Both the position numbers and the translations under genes were made by a program. From contig NZ_NKHL01000084.1 in NCBI RefSeq assembly GCF_002934685.1, forward strand, positions 1 to 47,336: 47,336 bases of DNA, given 5' to 3'. Positions 39,055 to 46,871 of the stretch are shown here, one piece after another; position 1 is the first letter of the stretch, and every line of letters begins with the position of its first letter. Under the pieces are notes generated by a model. That model was not told the origin of the DNA and did not search any database. It worked only from the letters and a program-made list of their open reading frames with translations. The DNA comes from Pseudomonas bohemica (GTDB lineage: Bacteria > Pseudomonadota > Gammaproteobacteria > Pseudomonadales > Pseudomonadaceae).

Positions 39055-39422
39055 ATCCAAACTCCCGCCAGAACGATCAGCACCAGGGAAATGGCGATGA
39101 CGATTTTCGAGCCCAGCTTTCCGCCTTCCAGCGTCTCACCGACACCCGTATCCATGATCAGGTGACGAACACCGGCCACCAGGTGATACAACAGGGAAGA
39201 CAGAAGCCCCCACGCGATGAACTTGGCCAGCGGACTGGTCAAGGATGCCTTCACGTCGGCGAAACCTTCTTCGGAACCCAGCGACTTGCTCAATGCGTAA
39301 AGCATGATGGCAAGGCCGACGAAGAGAATGATGCCGGAGATGCGATGAAGGATCGACGTTATCGCGGTGATGGGGAGTTTGATGGTCCTTAGGTCTAGAT
39401 TTACAGGTCGTTGGCTTTTCAC
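39048..39422 (-). CDS. sdhC: Succinate dehydrogenase cytochrome b556 subunit
   Basis: 124 residues as read from GTG at 39422 (KSQRPVNLDLRTIKL after the start). Three membrane helices; Ser23 and Arg27 in SILHRISG fit the quinone site and His80 in LYHLVAGVRH the haem ligand. The start is odd: the nearest good ribosome-binding site, AGGGGC, is placed for a GTG at 39435, but between the two lies a run of seven A that puts that upstream GTG out of frame. With six A the protein would begin MKKAVKSQRP, which from memory is the N-terminus of related SdhC proteins. So either one A is extra (sequence error or mutation), slippage occurs, or translation starts at 39422. Confidence 0.9.
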   Translation of the reverse strand: MKSQRPVNLDLRTIKLPITAITSILHRISGIILFVGLAIMLYALSKSLGSEEGFADVKASLTSPLAKFIAWGLLSSLLYHLVAGVRHLIMDTGVGETLEGGKLGSKIVIAISLVLIVLAGVWIW

Positions 39423-39525
39423 GGCTTTTTTTCACACTGAAGAGCCCCTAACAATCAGGGCAAGTTGTTGGGAAGTGCACTGGTCAGGTACCCACTACCC
39501 AGGAAGTGACGACCCCCAGAAAAAC

Positions 39526-39539
39526 GGGCCTGCAAGCCC
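39526..39539 (-). promoter_or_regulatory. Attenuator-like hairpin in the sdh leader
   Basis: On the minus strand GGGCTTGCAGGCCC followed by GTTTTTC. The stem is short (4 strong pairs plus a wobble) but terminator-shaped and sits about 20 bases after the likely transcript start and about 100 before sdhC. It might regulate entry into the sdh-suc transcript. Confidence 0.3.
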
Positions 39540-39556
39540 CTGGCGGTCGGGTGCCG

Positions 39557-39585
39557 AGTATAGACAGTTAGGCAACTAATGACAA
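39557..39585 (-). promoter_or_regulatory. Sigma-70 promoter for sdhCDAB-suc
   Basis: On the minus strand TTGTCA (39585-39580), 17-base spacer, TATACT (39562-39557). Close to consensus. It reads left towards sdhC with a leader of about 115-130 bases. Confidence 0.65.
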
Positions 39586-39699
39586 CGCACAGACCCACCC
39601 CTAATGGCGGATTGCTTTAGCGGAATAAAAGGCGTAAACGGCAGGGAATTTCGAGGAAAACCCTGGGTTAAAGCCTTCTCACACAACACTTTCGGCAAA

Positions 39700-39727
39700 T
39701 TGACTTTAGAATTTATCTCACTATAGT
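39700..39727 (+). promoter_or_regulatory. Sigma-70 promoter for gltA
   Basis: TTGACT (39700-39705), 16-base spacer, TATAGT (39722-39727). It lies 58 bases before the gltA ATG and is back-to-back with the sdh promoter in the 363-base control region (39423-39785), which contains nothing else recognised. Confidence 0.6.
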
Positions 39728-39785
39728 GATGCGGGCCCTGCGTGGGGGGCCTGTCTGATGATTTGAAGCATAAATAGGAGGCCAC

Positions 39786-41075
39786 ATGGCTGACAAAAAA
39801 GCGCAGTTGATCATCGAGGGCGCTGCCCCCGTCGAGCTGCCCATTCTGACCGGCACCGTTGGTCCCGATGTAATCGACGTACGCGGCCTGACCGCCACCG
39901 GACGCTTCACATTCGACCCAGGCTTCATGTCGACCGCCTCATGCGAATCCAAGATCACCTACATCGACGGTGACAACGGTATTCTGCTGCACCGCGGCTA
40001 CCCGATCGAGCAATTGGCCGAGCAATCGGATTACCTGGAAACCTGCTACCTGCTGCTCAACGGCGAACTGCCAACCGCCGAACAGAAAGCCCAATTCGTC
40101 GTCACCGTGAAGAATCACACCATGGTGCACGAACAGCTCAAGACCTTCTTCAACGGCTTCCGTCGTGACGCTCACCCGATGGCGGTCATGTGCGGCGTTG
40201 TCGGCGCCCTCTCGGCGTTCTACCACGACTCGCTGGACATCAATAACCCGCAACACCGCGAAATCTCTGCGATCCGCCTGGTCGCCAAGATGCCGACCCT
40301 TGCCGCGATGGTTTACAAGTACTCCATGGGCCAGCCCATGATGTACCCGCGCAACGACCTGAGCTACGCGGAAAACTTCCTGCACATGATGTTCAACACG
40401 CCGTGCGAGATCAAACCGATCAGCCCGACGCTGGCCAAGGCGATGGACCGGATCTTCATCCTCCACGCCGACCACGAACAGAACGCCTCGACCTCCACCG
40501 TGCGCATGGCCGGCTCTTCGGGCGCCAACCCGTTCGCCTGTATCGCCGCCGGCATCGCTGCGCTGTGGGGCCCTGCCCACGGCGGCGCCAACGAAGCCGT
40601 GCTGACCATGCTCGATGAAATCGGCGATGTCTCGAACATCGACAAATTCATCGCCAAGGCCAAGGACAAGAACGACCCGTTCAAACTGATGGGCTTCGGT
40701 CACCGCGTCTACAAGAACCGTGACCCGCGCGCCACCGTGATGAAGCAGACTTGCGATGAAGTACTGCGCGAACTGGGCATCACCAACGATCCGCAGCTGG
40801 AACTGGCCATGCGCCTGGAAGAGATCGCGCTGACCGATCCGTACTTCATCGAGCGCTCGCTGTACCCGAACGTCGACTTCTACTCGGGCATCATCCTGAA
40901 GGCGATCGGTATTCCAACCAGCATGTTCACTGTGATCTTCGCCCTGGCACGCACTGTCGGCTGGATATCGCACTGGAAAGAAATGCTCTCCAGCCCATAC
41001 AAGATCGGCCGTCCTCGCCAGCTGTATACCGGCGAAGTATCTCGCGACATCGTTCCACTTGCAGAACGCAAGTAA
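39786..41075 (+). CDS. gltA: Citrate synthase
   Basis: 429 residues, the length of the NADH-sensitive hexameric Gram-negative type (E. coli 427). It condenses acetyl-CoA with oxaloacetate in the cytoplasm. The conserved segments HADHEQNAS (about 225-235), GFGHRVYKN (about 304-312) with the catalytic His, and the C-terminal [12 protein letters not shown] are present; the N-terminal ~60-residue extension typical of the regulated form is also there. RBS AGGAGG is 5 bases before ATG. Divergent from sdhC with which it shares control DNA. A terminator follows. Confidence 0.98.
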   Translation: MADKKAQLIIEGAAPVELPILTGTVGPDVIDVRGLTATGRFTFDPGFMSTASCESKITYIDGDNGILLHRGYPIEQLAEQSDYLETCYLLLNGELPTAEQKAQFVVTVKNHTMVHEQLKTFFNGFRRDAHPMAVMCGVVGALSAFYHDSLDINNPQHREISAIRLVAKMPTLAAMVYKYSMGQPMMYPRNDLSYAENFLHMMFNTPCEIKPISPTLAKAMDRIFILHADHEQNASTSTVRMAGSSGANPFACIAAGIAALWGPAHGGANEAVLTMLDEIGDVSNIDKFIAKAKDKNDPFKLMGFGHRVYKNRDPRATVMKQTCDEVLRELGITNDPQLELAMRLEEIALTDPYFIERSLYPNVDFYSGIILKAIGIPTSMFTVIFALARTVGWISHWKEMLSSPYKIGRPRQLYTGEVSRDIVPLAERK

Positions 41076-41105
41076 GCACAGACGCCATTAAGCAACTGGG
41101 AAACG

Positions 41106-41133
41106 AAAAAGGCTGCCAGTGGCAGCCTTTTTT
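41106..41133. terminator. Terminator between gltA and the START-domain gene
   Basis: AAAAAGGCTGCC, AGT loop, GGCAGCCTTTTTT. A- and T-runs on both sides and convergent genes suggest bidirectional use. Confidence 0.92.
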
Positions 41134-41164
41134 CATTCCCGCGAGAACTGTATCGGTCATCCGA

Positions 41165-41770
41165 TCACTTCGTTGCTCGCTCTCTCAGCGCTTTCAATGT
41201 GTTGAACGGGGCATCGACAACGAACTTGTTGGCGAGCCAGGAAGGCACGCTGCCGCCCGGCTCGGTGTGCACCTGATAGGTCACCTCGGTCTCGCTCGGG
41301 CCTTTTGGAACAAGCTTCCAGTAGCCTTCAACCTGAGCGACCCGTACGAAGCCTTTTTCTTCCGGAATGTACTTGGGGTCACCCAGTAGGTTGCGCATCA
41401 GGCTGCCATCCGCTCCTTCGACCGTGGTGATCTGCAGAACCGAATCCCGCGGGGTCACGGGCCACGGGGTATTGAACTGGGTGTAGGTCCAGGTCCTGTC
41501 ACCTTCGTGCTTGAGAATTTTCTGCGACTTGCATTCGTGAACCCAGGCACAGGCCCCTGCTACATCCTCCTGCAAGCTGCGCAGTGTTGCGACGCTGGCC
41601 TTGATCGTTGTCACACCCCGATACGCCTTGTACTGCGACCCCGCGACATCACCGAGCGAAACCTTGATCCCGTCTTCGTCCTTGGCCACTTTCCAGTCAT
41701 CAGCCTGGGCGGCACTGGCGACCATTACAATCATGCCAATTCCAAATGCAATCCGGTACAACGAACCCAT
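41165..41770 (-). CDS. START-domain exported protein
   Basis: 201 residues. Signal peptide MGSLYRIAFGIGMIVMVASA cleaved after AQA (about residue 23), so the protein is periplasmic. The rest fits the START lipid-binding fold: WKVAKDEDGIKVSLGDVAG at the N-terminus, VHECKSQKILKHEGDRTWTY in the middle, then TQFNTPWPVTPRDSVLQ and VTYQVHTEPGGSVPSWLANK. Ligand unknown, presumably a lipid. ATG at 41770. Single gene facing the gltA terminator; 77 bases from the next gene. Confidence 0.9.
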   Translation of the reverse strand: MGSLYRIAFGIGMIVMVASAAQADDWKVAKDEDGIKVSLGDVAGSQYKAYRGVTTIKASVATLRSLQEDVAGACAWVHECKSQKILKHEGDRTWTYTQFNTPWPVTPRDSVLQITTVEGADGSLMRNLLGDPKYIPEEKGFVRVAQVEGYWKLVPKGPSETEVTYQVHTEPGGSVPSWLANKFVVDAPFNTLKALRERATK

Positions 41771-41847
41771 ATCTTATTCCTTATTGTCTGTAGTTCAGAT
41801 GCCGATCAGATGTCGTGCAACGCTGTGATTGAGCCTCCCCTCGTCCA

Positions 41848-42105
41848 TCAAGCGAGGGAAGTGGCCTGCTCCCACCAGCCAATCAGGCGGACTGCCTCCT
41901 CGGAACTGCTGCCACAGACTTCCGGCTCCGCAGCGAAACGGCTGCAGACCGCCGGCCGTTCCGGCTTGCCGAAAATCAGGCACAGCATGTCGACAGAAAG
42001 CTGCACGCAACGTTCTCCCGCCGATTTGCCTTGCGGCATGCCGGGAATCGGCGAAGAAATCGAAGGCGCGATGCAGCATGCGCCGCAGCCCGGACGGCAT
42101 TCCAT
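41848..42105 (-). CDS. YkgJ-family cysteine cluster (zinc/iron-chelating) protein
   Basis: 85 residues from ATG at 42105. Conserved cysteines in MECRPGCGACCIAPSISSPI (Cys3, 7, 10, 11), then GERCVQLS, LCLIFGKPERPAVCSRF and EVCGSS give the CxxxCxxCC-type pattern of YkgJ/UPF0153 proteins, thought to bind zinc or an Fe-S cluster. Function not known. GAGG is nine bases upstream of this ATG, which supports it over two earlier in-frame ATGs. Confidence 0.88.
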   Translation of the reverse strand: MECRPGCGACCIAPSISSPIPGMPQGKSAGERCVQLSVDMLCLIFGKPERPAVCSRFAAEPEVCGSSSEEAVRLIGWWEQATSLA

Positions 42106-42202
42106 GGAAAACATCCTCACAGGAGGCGATGGGAGATGAACGGATAGTACCCGCTAAAACGAACGTTTGAAAATGCAGGATCCGGCGACAAGCCAGCGGG
42201 TA

Positions 42203-42928
42203 CTACTGCTTGAATGTGAAATCCAGTGCTGCACCTTCCACGTCTTTGCGCGCTTCATTACGCAGTTGAAGCTGCATTTCATTGCTCAGCAAACGTCCTT
42301 GAAGCTGGAAATCAGGGTCACTGTTGCTGTCGGGAAACATCTTCGGCAGAAGCGGCTTGGCCCCGGCAGCCGGGGACTTCGGTTTCGCGGCAGCGGTAAC
42401 GACACCCGGCGGCGGGGTCAGCTGTTTAACCATATCCGCAGGCAAGCTCAAGTCCAGGGTTGCCTTGGGCAAACGGGTATCTTTTACCACTTGGGATGCC
42501 GATTTGCTCTTGCTGGCGACTGGCGCACGATTGGCGACTTCGGCGTTATCCGCTTTAACCTTGGCTGATTTAGCGTTGACACTTGGTGTCTTCTGCTCGA
42601 CTGCCGCTGCCTTCGCCGCGGTGGTCATTTTCTTCGCAGCTTCGGAGGTGAGCGGATCAGGCTTGCTTGCAGCAATGACGGGAACAACCGATACATTTGG
42701 TTTCAATTCATGCACTGGTACAGCAGCCCCAGGCACCTTCTCAGAAGGTTGTTCAGGAGCTTGCGCAGGCGCCTGAGCAACAGGCGCGGCAGTGTGTGGC
42801 GTCTTCGCGTCAGACACTTGAGCGGGCGCTTGAGCGGACACTTTGGCCGGTGGCGCAGGCGCCTTGTCGGCGTCACAGGCGCTCAGCAACACCATTAACA
42901 GCAGGCCGATACAACGCAGTGAATTCAT
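42203..42928 (-). CDS. Ala/Pro/Lys-rich lipoprotein, unknown function
   Basis: 241 residues. A signal peptide ends at LLSAC (Cys18), so it should be a lipoprotein with Asp at +2. Residues 24-70 are Pro/Ala-rich with repeats of AQAPA; 95-140 are Lys/Ala-rich. The C-terminal ~75 residues (LPKATLDLSLPADMVKQL; PDFQLQGRLLSNEMQLQL; VEGAALDFTFKQ) look more like a structured domain. Low-complexity homologues are easily mislabelled as translation initiation factor IF-2; there is no GTPase motif here. Function not identifiable; stands alone. Confidence 0.82.
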   Translation of the reverse strand: MNSLRCIGLLLMVLLSACDADKAPAPPAKVSAQAPAQVSDAKTPHTAAPVAQAPAQAPEQPSEKVPGAAVPVHELKPNVSVVPVIAASKPDPLTSEAAKKMTTAAKAAAVEQKTPSVNAKSAKVKADNAEVANRAPVASKSKSASQVVKDTRLPKATLDLSLPADMVKQLTPPPGVVTAAAKPKSPAAGAKPLLPKMFPDSNSDPDFQLQGRLLSNEMQLQLRNEARKDVEGAALDFTFKQ

Positions 42929-43045
42929 ATTTGGGCGGCAGAAAAATAGGCAGAAGCCATATGCTGGCTCTTTGCACGGCCACTGACAAGTGAATGCCTG
43001 TCAGCAAGCCCCTTCAAGTGATGGAAAACGCCACTCCTATGGAGT

Positions 43046-44485
43046 TCACCACGCCTGACCAGCGTCCTGGCATAACTGCTTGGCGAGCATGCCCACCGTC
43101 ATCAGCGCCCGCTCCGCCTCTCGGTTCCACGGCAACCCACAGTTCAGGCGAATACAGTGGTTGAACTGCTCTGTATTACTGAAGATCAAGCCCGGCGCGA
43201 TACTGATGCCCTGCTCCAGTGCACGGACGTGCAGCTCTTGCGTGTTGACCCTTCCCGGCAAGCTTATCCAGAGAATGAAGCCCCCTGCGGGTCGGCTGAT
43301 CTGGGTTCCCTCAGGGAACATCTGCTGCACCGCCAGTTGGAAGGCGCTGAGGTTCTTGCGATGCTCCTGTCGGATATAGCGCAAATGACGATCGTAACCG
43401 CCGTTCTCAAGGTAAGACGCCACTGCCATCTGCGTCACACTGCAGGCCGAGTGCGTGCTGAAGGTCTGCAATCGCTGGATTTCCGCCTGGTACTTGCCGG
43501 CGATCATCCAGCCGATCCTCACGCCCGGCGACAGGGTCTTGGAGAAGCTCGAACAATAGATCACCCGCCCCAGACGATCGAAGGCCTTCAGCGCCTTGGT
43601 CTTGTTCTGCTCATACATCAACTCGCCGTAGATATCGTCTTCGATGATCTGGATATCGAAGTCCGACGCCAATCGCAACAGGTGCTTCTGTCGCTCTTCG
43701 GGCATGGTGCTGCCCAGCGGATTGCTCAGCCGCGAGGTCATCACCAATGCCTTGATCGACCACTGATTCGCCGCCAATTGCAAAGCCTCCAGACTGATCC
43801 CGGTGTTCGGGTCGCTGGGAATTTCGATGACTTTCAATCCCAGCAAATCCGCCAGTTGCAGCAATCCGTAGTAGGTCGGTGACTCGGCGGCAATCAGATC
43901 GCCGGGGCTGGTGAGCACCCGCAACGACATCTGCAGCGCATCCACACAACCGTGGGTAATCACCACCTCCGAGGGGTCGACCACGACGCCGGCGTCGCGC
44001 ATGCGGATCGCCACCTGGCGCCGTAGCGGCTCGAAGCCAGGACTGAACATATAGTTGAAAGCGCGAGGGCTCTGGAACCGTGTGACCTTGGCCAACTGTT
44101 GATGTAAGGCGCGCAGCGGCAAGTAATCGATATGAGGCACCGCTGCGCCAAATGCGAAGACACCTTCCCGCCGCGCTTCCACCAGCACTTGCTGAATGAT
44201 GCTCGCGCGGGTGACCAGGCCAGGCCGCTCGACCCTTGCGATATCGGGCGTCGGCGCCGTAAGCGCGGGTGTCTGGTGAACGTAATAACCGGACTGGGGA
44301 CGAGCACGGATCAACCCCTGATCCTCAAGATTGGCGTAAGCCTGGAGCACCGTCGCATGACTTACGTTGAGCTGGGAACTCATCTTTCGAACGGAAGGGA
44401 CGCGCTCGCCCGGCTGATAAACGCCGCGACGAATGTCCTCGGCCAACTGCTGGGCGATACGTTGATACAGCAGAAGATTGGTCAT
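43046..44485 (-). CDS. MocR/PdxR-type transcriptional regulator (GntR-aminotransferase fusion)
   Basis: 479 residues. An N-terminal GntR winged helix at about 5-72 (RIAQQLAEDIRRGVYQPGER, then SHATVLQAYANLEDQGLI) is fused to a fold-type I aminotransferase-like domain (about 110-470). The PLP lysine is Lys316 in SSFSKTLSPG; HGCVDALQMSL and IIEDDIYGEL are further PLP-site motifs. RLSNPLGS stands where aminotransferases carry SNPTG-like substrate motifs. MocR proteins use PLP ligands to control amino acid, vitamin B6 or amine genes. The target is unknown. ATG at 44485. Confidence 0.93.
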   Translation of the reverse strand: MTNLLLYQRIAQQLAEDIRRGVYQPGERVPSVRKMSSQLNVSHATVLQAYANLEDQGLIRARPQSGYYVHQTPALTAPTPDIARVERPGLVTRASIIQQVLVEARREGVFAFGAAVPHIDYLPLRALHQQLAKVTRFQSPRAFNYMFSPGFEPLRRQVAIRMRDAGVVVDPSEVVITHGCVDALQMSLRVLTSPGDLIAAESPTYYGLLQLADLLGLKVIEIPSDPNTGISLEALQLAANQWSIKALVMTSRLSNPLGSTMPEERQKHLLRLASDFDIQIIEDDIYGELMYEQNKTKALKAFDRLGRVIYCSSFSKTLSPGVRIGWMIAGKYQAEIQRLQTFSTHSACSVTQMAVASYLENGGYDRHLRYIRQEHRKNLSAFQLAVQQMFPEGTQISRPAGGFILWISLPGRVNTQELHVRALEQGISIAPGLIFSNTEQFNHCIRLNCGLPWNREAERALMTVGMLAKQLCQDAGQAW

Positions 44486-44666
44486 TTGGCGCCCCTCGAA
44501 TCCATGCTTGCAAGGCCATCTGTGATCACGAACGGCAATCAGATCGAACAGATCACCGGAACAGTTGCCAAGTGTACGGGGGCAGTTAGCTCATCGACCA
44601 GTCTTTCTTAAGGCTGCTGAAAAATTTCACGTGCCATATCCGCCAACTAAGCGGCGGTTTTTCCAC

Positions 44667-44699
44667 AAAAAAGCCCGGCTTTCATAAAACACCGGGCCG
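44667..44699 (-). terminator. Rho-independent terminator of the DUF4398/OmpA unit
   Basis: On the minus strand GGCCCGGT, loop GTTTTATGAAA, GCCGGGC then a six-T run, 15 bases past the OmpA-like stop. A weaker plus-strand hairpin CCGCC/GGCGG followed by TTTTT lies at 44640-44662. Confidence 0.85.
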
Positions 44700-44714
44700 C
44701 ATGAACAATATTTT

Positions 44715-45530
44715 TTATCGGGCAGCGCTGAGCTTGCCTTTATCGTCCGAAAACACGATTTCCACACGACGGTTTTGCGCACGGCCATGCTCAGACGTAT
44801 TCGCATCTATAGGAAACTGGTTCCCATAACCTTCGACCTGAATCCGCTCGTCCTCGATGCCGAGATCAGACAGCACATCCGCCACCGCCTGGGCGCGATC
44901 TCGGGACAATTGCAGGTTCTCCTGACTGTCACCGGTGCTGTCGGTATAACCTTCGATTCGAACGACCCGCTTGGGGTTGAACTGCAGAAACTGCACGACC
45001 TTCAACACAGTGCGATTGGCCGAGCTTTTGAGCTCCGCGCGCCCCGTGTCGAACAGCATGTCGCCCAATGTCATCACCAGGCCACGCTCGCCCTGCTGAG
45101 TCGAGAGGCTGATGACCTGATCCTCGGCCCACTTGCCTTGCTGCTGGGCACCGGAAAGCTTGGCTTCGCGCAGGGCCAGTTGCAGACGCTGACGCTCGAG
45201 TTCCAGACGCGCGAGCTTCTCCTGATTGAGCAGCAGCTGACTGTGCTCGGTCGCGATAGCGCTGTAGCGGCTGCTCAAATATGCGTAATGGCTGACATCG
45301 TCCGAACTGCCGACGTAGCTGGACAGACGCTCGGCCCGCGCCAACAGTTCACCTGCACGAATCACATCCCTTGGCGCGCTGCGCAACACATTGGTGTCGC
45401 CTTTCACCTTTTGGAAATCGGCGTTGGCGCTTTGCAACGCCTGTTCACTGTTCTGATGCCCGGCACAACCGTATAAGCCTGCGCTGCCGAGTAGCAGACA
45501 AACGCTCAATATCCGAGGAATGCGGTTCAT
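44715..45530 (-). CDS. OmpA-family lipoprotein with DUF4398 N-terminal domain
   Basis: 271 residues. The signal peptide ends LYGC (Cys22), giving a lipoprotein. Residues ~25-105 match DUF4398 as seen in Pseudomonas, with a following coiled-coil stretch (LARLELERQRLQLALREAKL). The C-terminal OmpA/MotB peptidoglycan-binding domain (about 155-262) shows VRIEGYTDSTGDSQENLQLS, then RAQAVADVL and RRVEIVF. It would anchor the envelope to peptidoglycan. It overlaps the upstream DUF4398 gene by four bases, so the two are co-translated. Confidence 0.92.
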   Translation of the reverse strand: MNRIPRILSVCLLLGSAGLYGCAGHQNSEQALQSANADFQKVKGDTNVLRSAPRDVIRAGELLARAERLSSYVGSSDDVSHYAYLSSRYSAIATEHSQLLLNQEKLARLELERQRLQLALREAKLSGAQQQGKWAEDQVISLSTQQGERGLVMTLGDMLFDTGRAELKSSANRTVLKVVQFLQFNPKRVVRIEGYTDSTGDSQENLQLSRDRAQAVADVLSDLGIEDERIQVEGYGNQFPIDANTSEHGRAQNRRVEIVFSDDKGKLSAAR

Positions 45531-45892
45531 TGGGCCGCCCCCAGTTGCTTGCGCAGACGATCCAGTCGCGTGTTCACTTGAGTGAGTTGCTCTTCGCTCT
45601 TCTCGGTCAGCACTCGGGCTTCGGCCAGTCGCGCATCCAGCTCGGCCTGTTCGGCCTGCATGCGCGCTTGCTTGTAGGATTGGTCAGCCATGTTTGCCTG
45701 CGCCTGGGCCAGTTTCGCCTGGGCGGCGGCCATGTCTGGTTCGTCATCGGTGGCGCCCACGGCGGTAGCCTGGGCGACAGCCTGCTCCGTGAGCTTCAGT
45801 TGCTCAATGGGTGCAGGATCATTTGCGCAGCCGAACAATGAGGCGGTTGCCAGGGCTACGAATAAAAATCGTACTTTCAAAAAAACGCTCAA
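45527..45892 (-). CDS. DUF4398 lipoprotein
   Basis: 121 residues. Lipobox SLFGC (Cys22), then an Ala/Gln/Glu-rich stretch that should form a helical hairpin or coiled coil: QLKLTEQAVAQATAVGATDD, AAQAKLAQAQANM, and EQAELDARLAEARVLTEKSE. Heptad-like spacing is visible. It matches DUF4398 as also seen at the N-terminus of the adjacent OmpA-like protein, suggesting the two interact. ATG at 45892. The stop overlaps the next gene by four bases. Confidence 0.9.
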   Translation of the reverse strand: MSVFLKVRFLFVALATASLFGCANDPAPIEQLKLTEQAVAQATAVGATDDEPDMAAAQAKLAQAQANMADQSYKQARMQAEQAELDARLAEARVLTEKSEEQLTQVNTRLDRLRKQLGAAQ

Positions 45893-45902
45893 AAAAACAT
45901 TC

Positions 45903-46730
45903 CTACTGGTTTACGGCGCTGGTTGGCTGCTGCAACTGCGCTTTCCAGAGTTCCAGATTGCGCGCGATGGCTTCGCCGGAGCGGCCCGAAGCCGCCAATT
46001 CTGTCATTTTTTTCGCCAGCTGTCCGCGCAACCGTGAATCGTTGCAGGCCGAATTAAATGACAGCGCGAGGTACAAGCCGGGACGGTCCAGCGGCAGCGG
46101 CTGGGCAGGCAAATCCTGGGACATGCCCAGAGTCTGGGTCAAGGCCATGCCCGCATAACGACCAGCCAGCACGAAGTCGACCTGCCCCAACATCAGCTTC
46201 TGAAACGCCTGAGTCAGGTTCGGCTGTTTTTCGAGGTTCAGGTGTTCTTTGATTGCCGCATCGAAGCCCGAGGTGACGCGGGTTTTTTCGGAGATCGCCC
46301 CAGGATGCCCATGCAGGTCGGCCAAGGAGTCGAATGGCTGAGCTTGTCCGACGCGGGTCCAGACCATGATTTCGTTTTGGGTAATCGGCGGATGGATGAA
46401 ATCCAGCGACTCCAACTCGTTGCTATTAAGAGGCGTGTCCGCGAGCAGGTCCATGCGCCCGGTGCGCACTTCTTCGAGGGCCTGGCTGCGCTTGCCCGCA
46501 TAGAGCAGCTCGACCTTGACGCCGATTTGCATGGCCGCCTCCTTGAGCAGATCGGCATTGGCGCCCATCAGATGCCTTGGATCCTGCGGGTCGCGCCACA
46601 GATAAGGCGGTGCATCCGGGCTGCCGGTCACCACCAGCCGCTCGCAGGTACCTGCCGCGAGGGAGCTCATCGATTGCAAAAGCAACCATCCTGTAACCAC
46701 CGATGTCAGCGTGTGCCTGGGCGACGACAT
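45903..46730 (-). CDS. Periplasmic solute-binding protein (PBP2/SBP_bac_3-like)
   Basis: 275 residues from ATG at 46730 (MSSPRHTLTS), with AAGGA seven bases upstream. The signal peptide runs to about SLAAG. The mature part resembles the amino-acid-type periplasmic binding protein: LVVTGSPDAPPYLWRDP near the start, LKEAAMQIGVKVELLYAGKR, RTGRMDLLADTPLN (the 'G.xDxl' loop), then DSLADLHGHPGAISEKTRV. No ABC permease or ATPase is adjacent, so it may work with a distant transporter or as a sensor-like protein. The gene is 10 bases from the DUF4398 gene and may be part of that unit. Confidence 0.88.
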   Translation of the reverse strand: MSSPRHTLTSVVTGWLLLQSMSSLAAGTCERLVVTGSPDAPPYLWRDPQDPRHLMGANADLLKEAAMQIGVKVELLYAGKRSQALEEVRTGRMDLLADTPLNSNELESLDFIHPPITQNEIMVWTRVGQAQPFDSLADLHGHPGAISEKTRVTSGFDAAIKEHLNLEKQPNLTQAFQKLMLGQVDFVLAGRYAGMALTQTLGMSQDLPAQPLPLDRPGLYLALSFNSACNDSRLRGQLAKKMTELAASGRSGEAIARNLELWKAQLQQPTSAVNQ

Positions 46731-46871
46731 GGCAACATCCTTTTTCCGAGCCAATAAAAAACCCGCTCACTCAAGGCTGTGGAAGGCGCAAGTCATCGAA
46801 AAATCTCGACGGTCAACGCTTTCGAACAGCCCCGAAACGAACGGGTTCTCTTTATAAGTCAGGTGACTGGA

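Noticed and set aside
44640..44662. Plus-strand hairpin with TTTTT between MocR and OmpA genes
   Set aside because: No rightward gene ends there; the minus-strand stem beside it is a better terminator.
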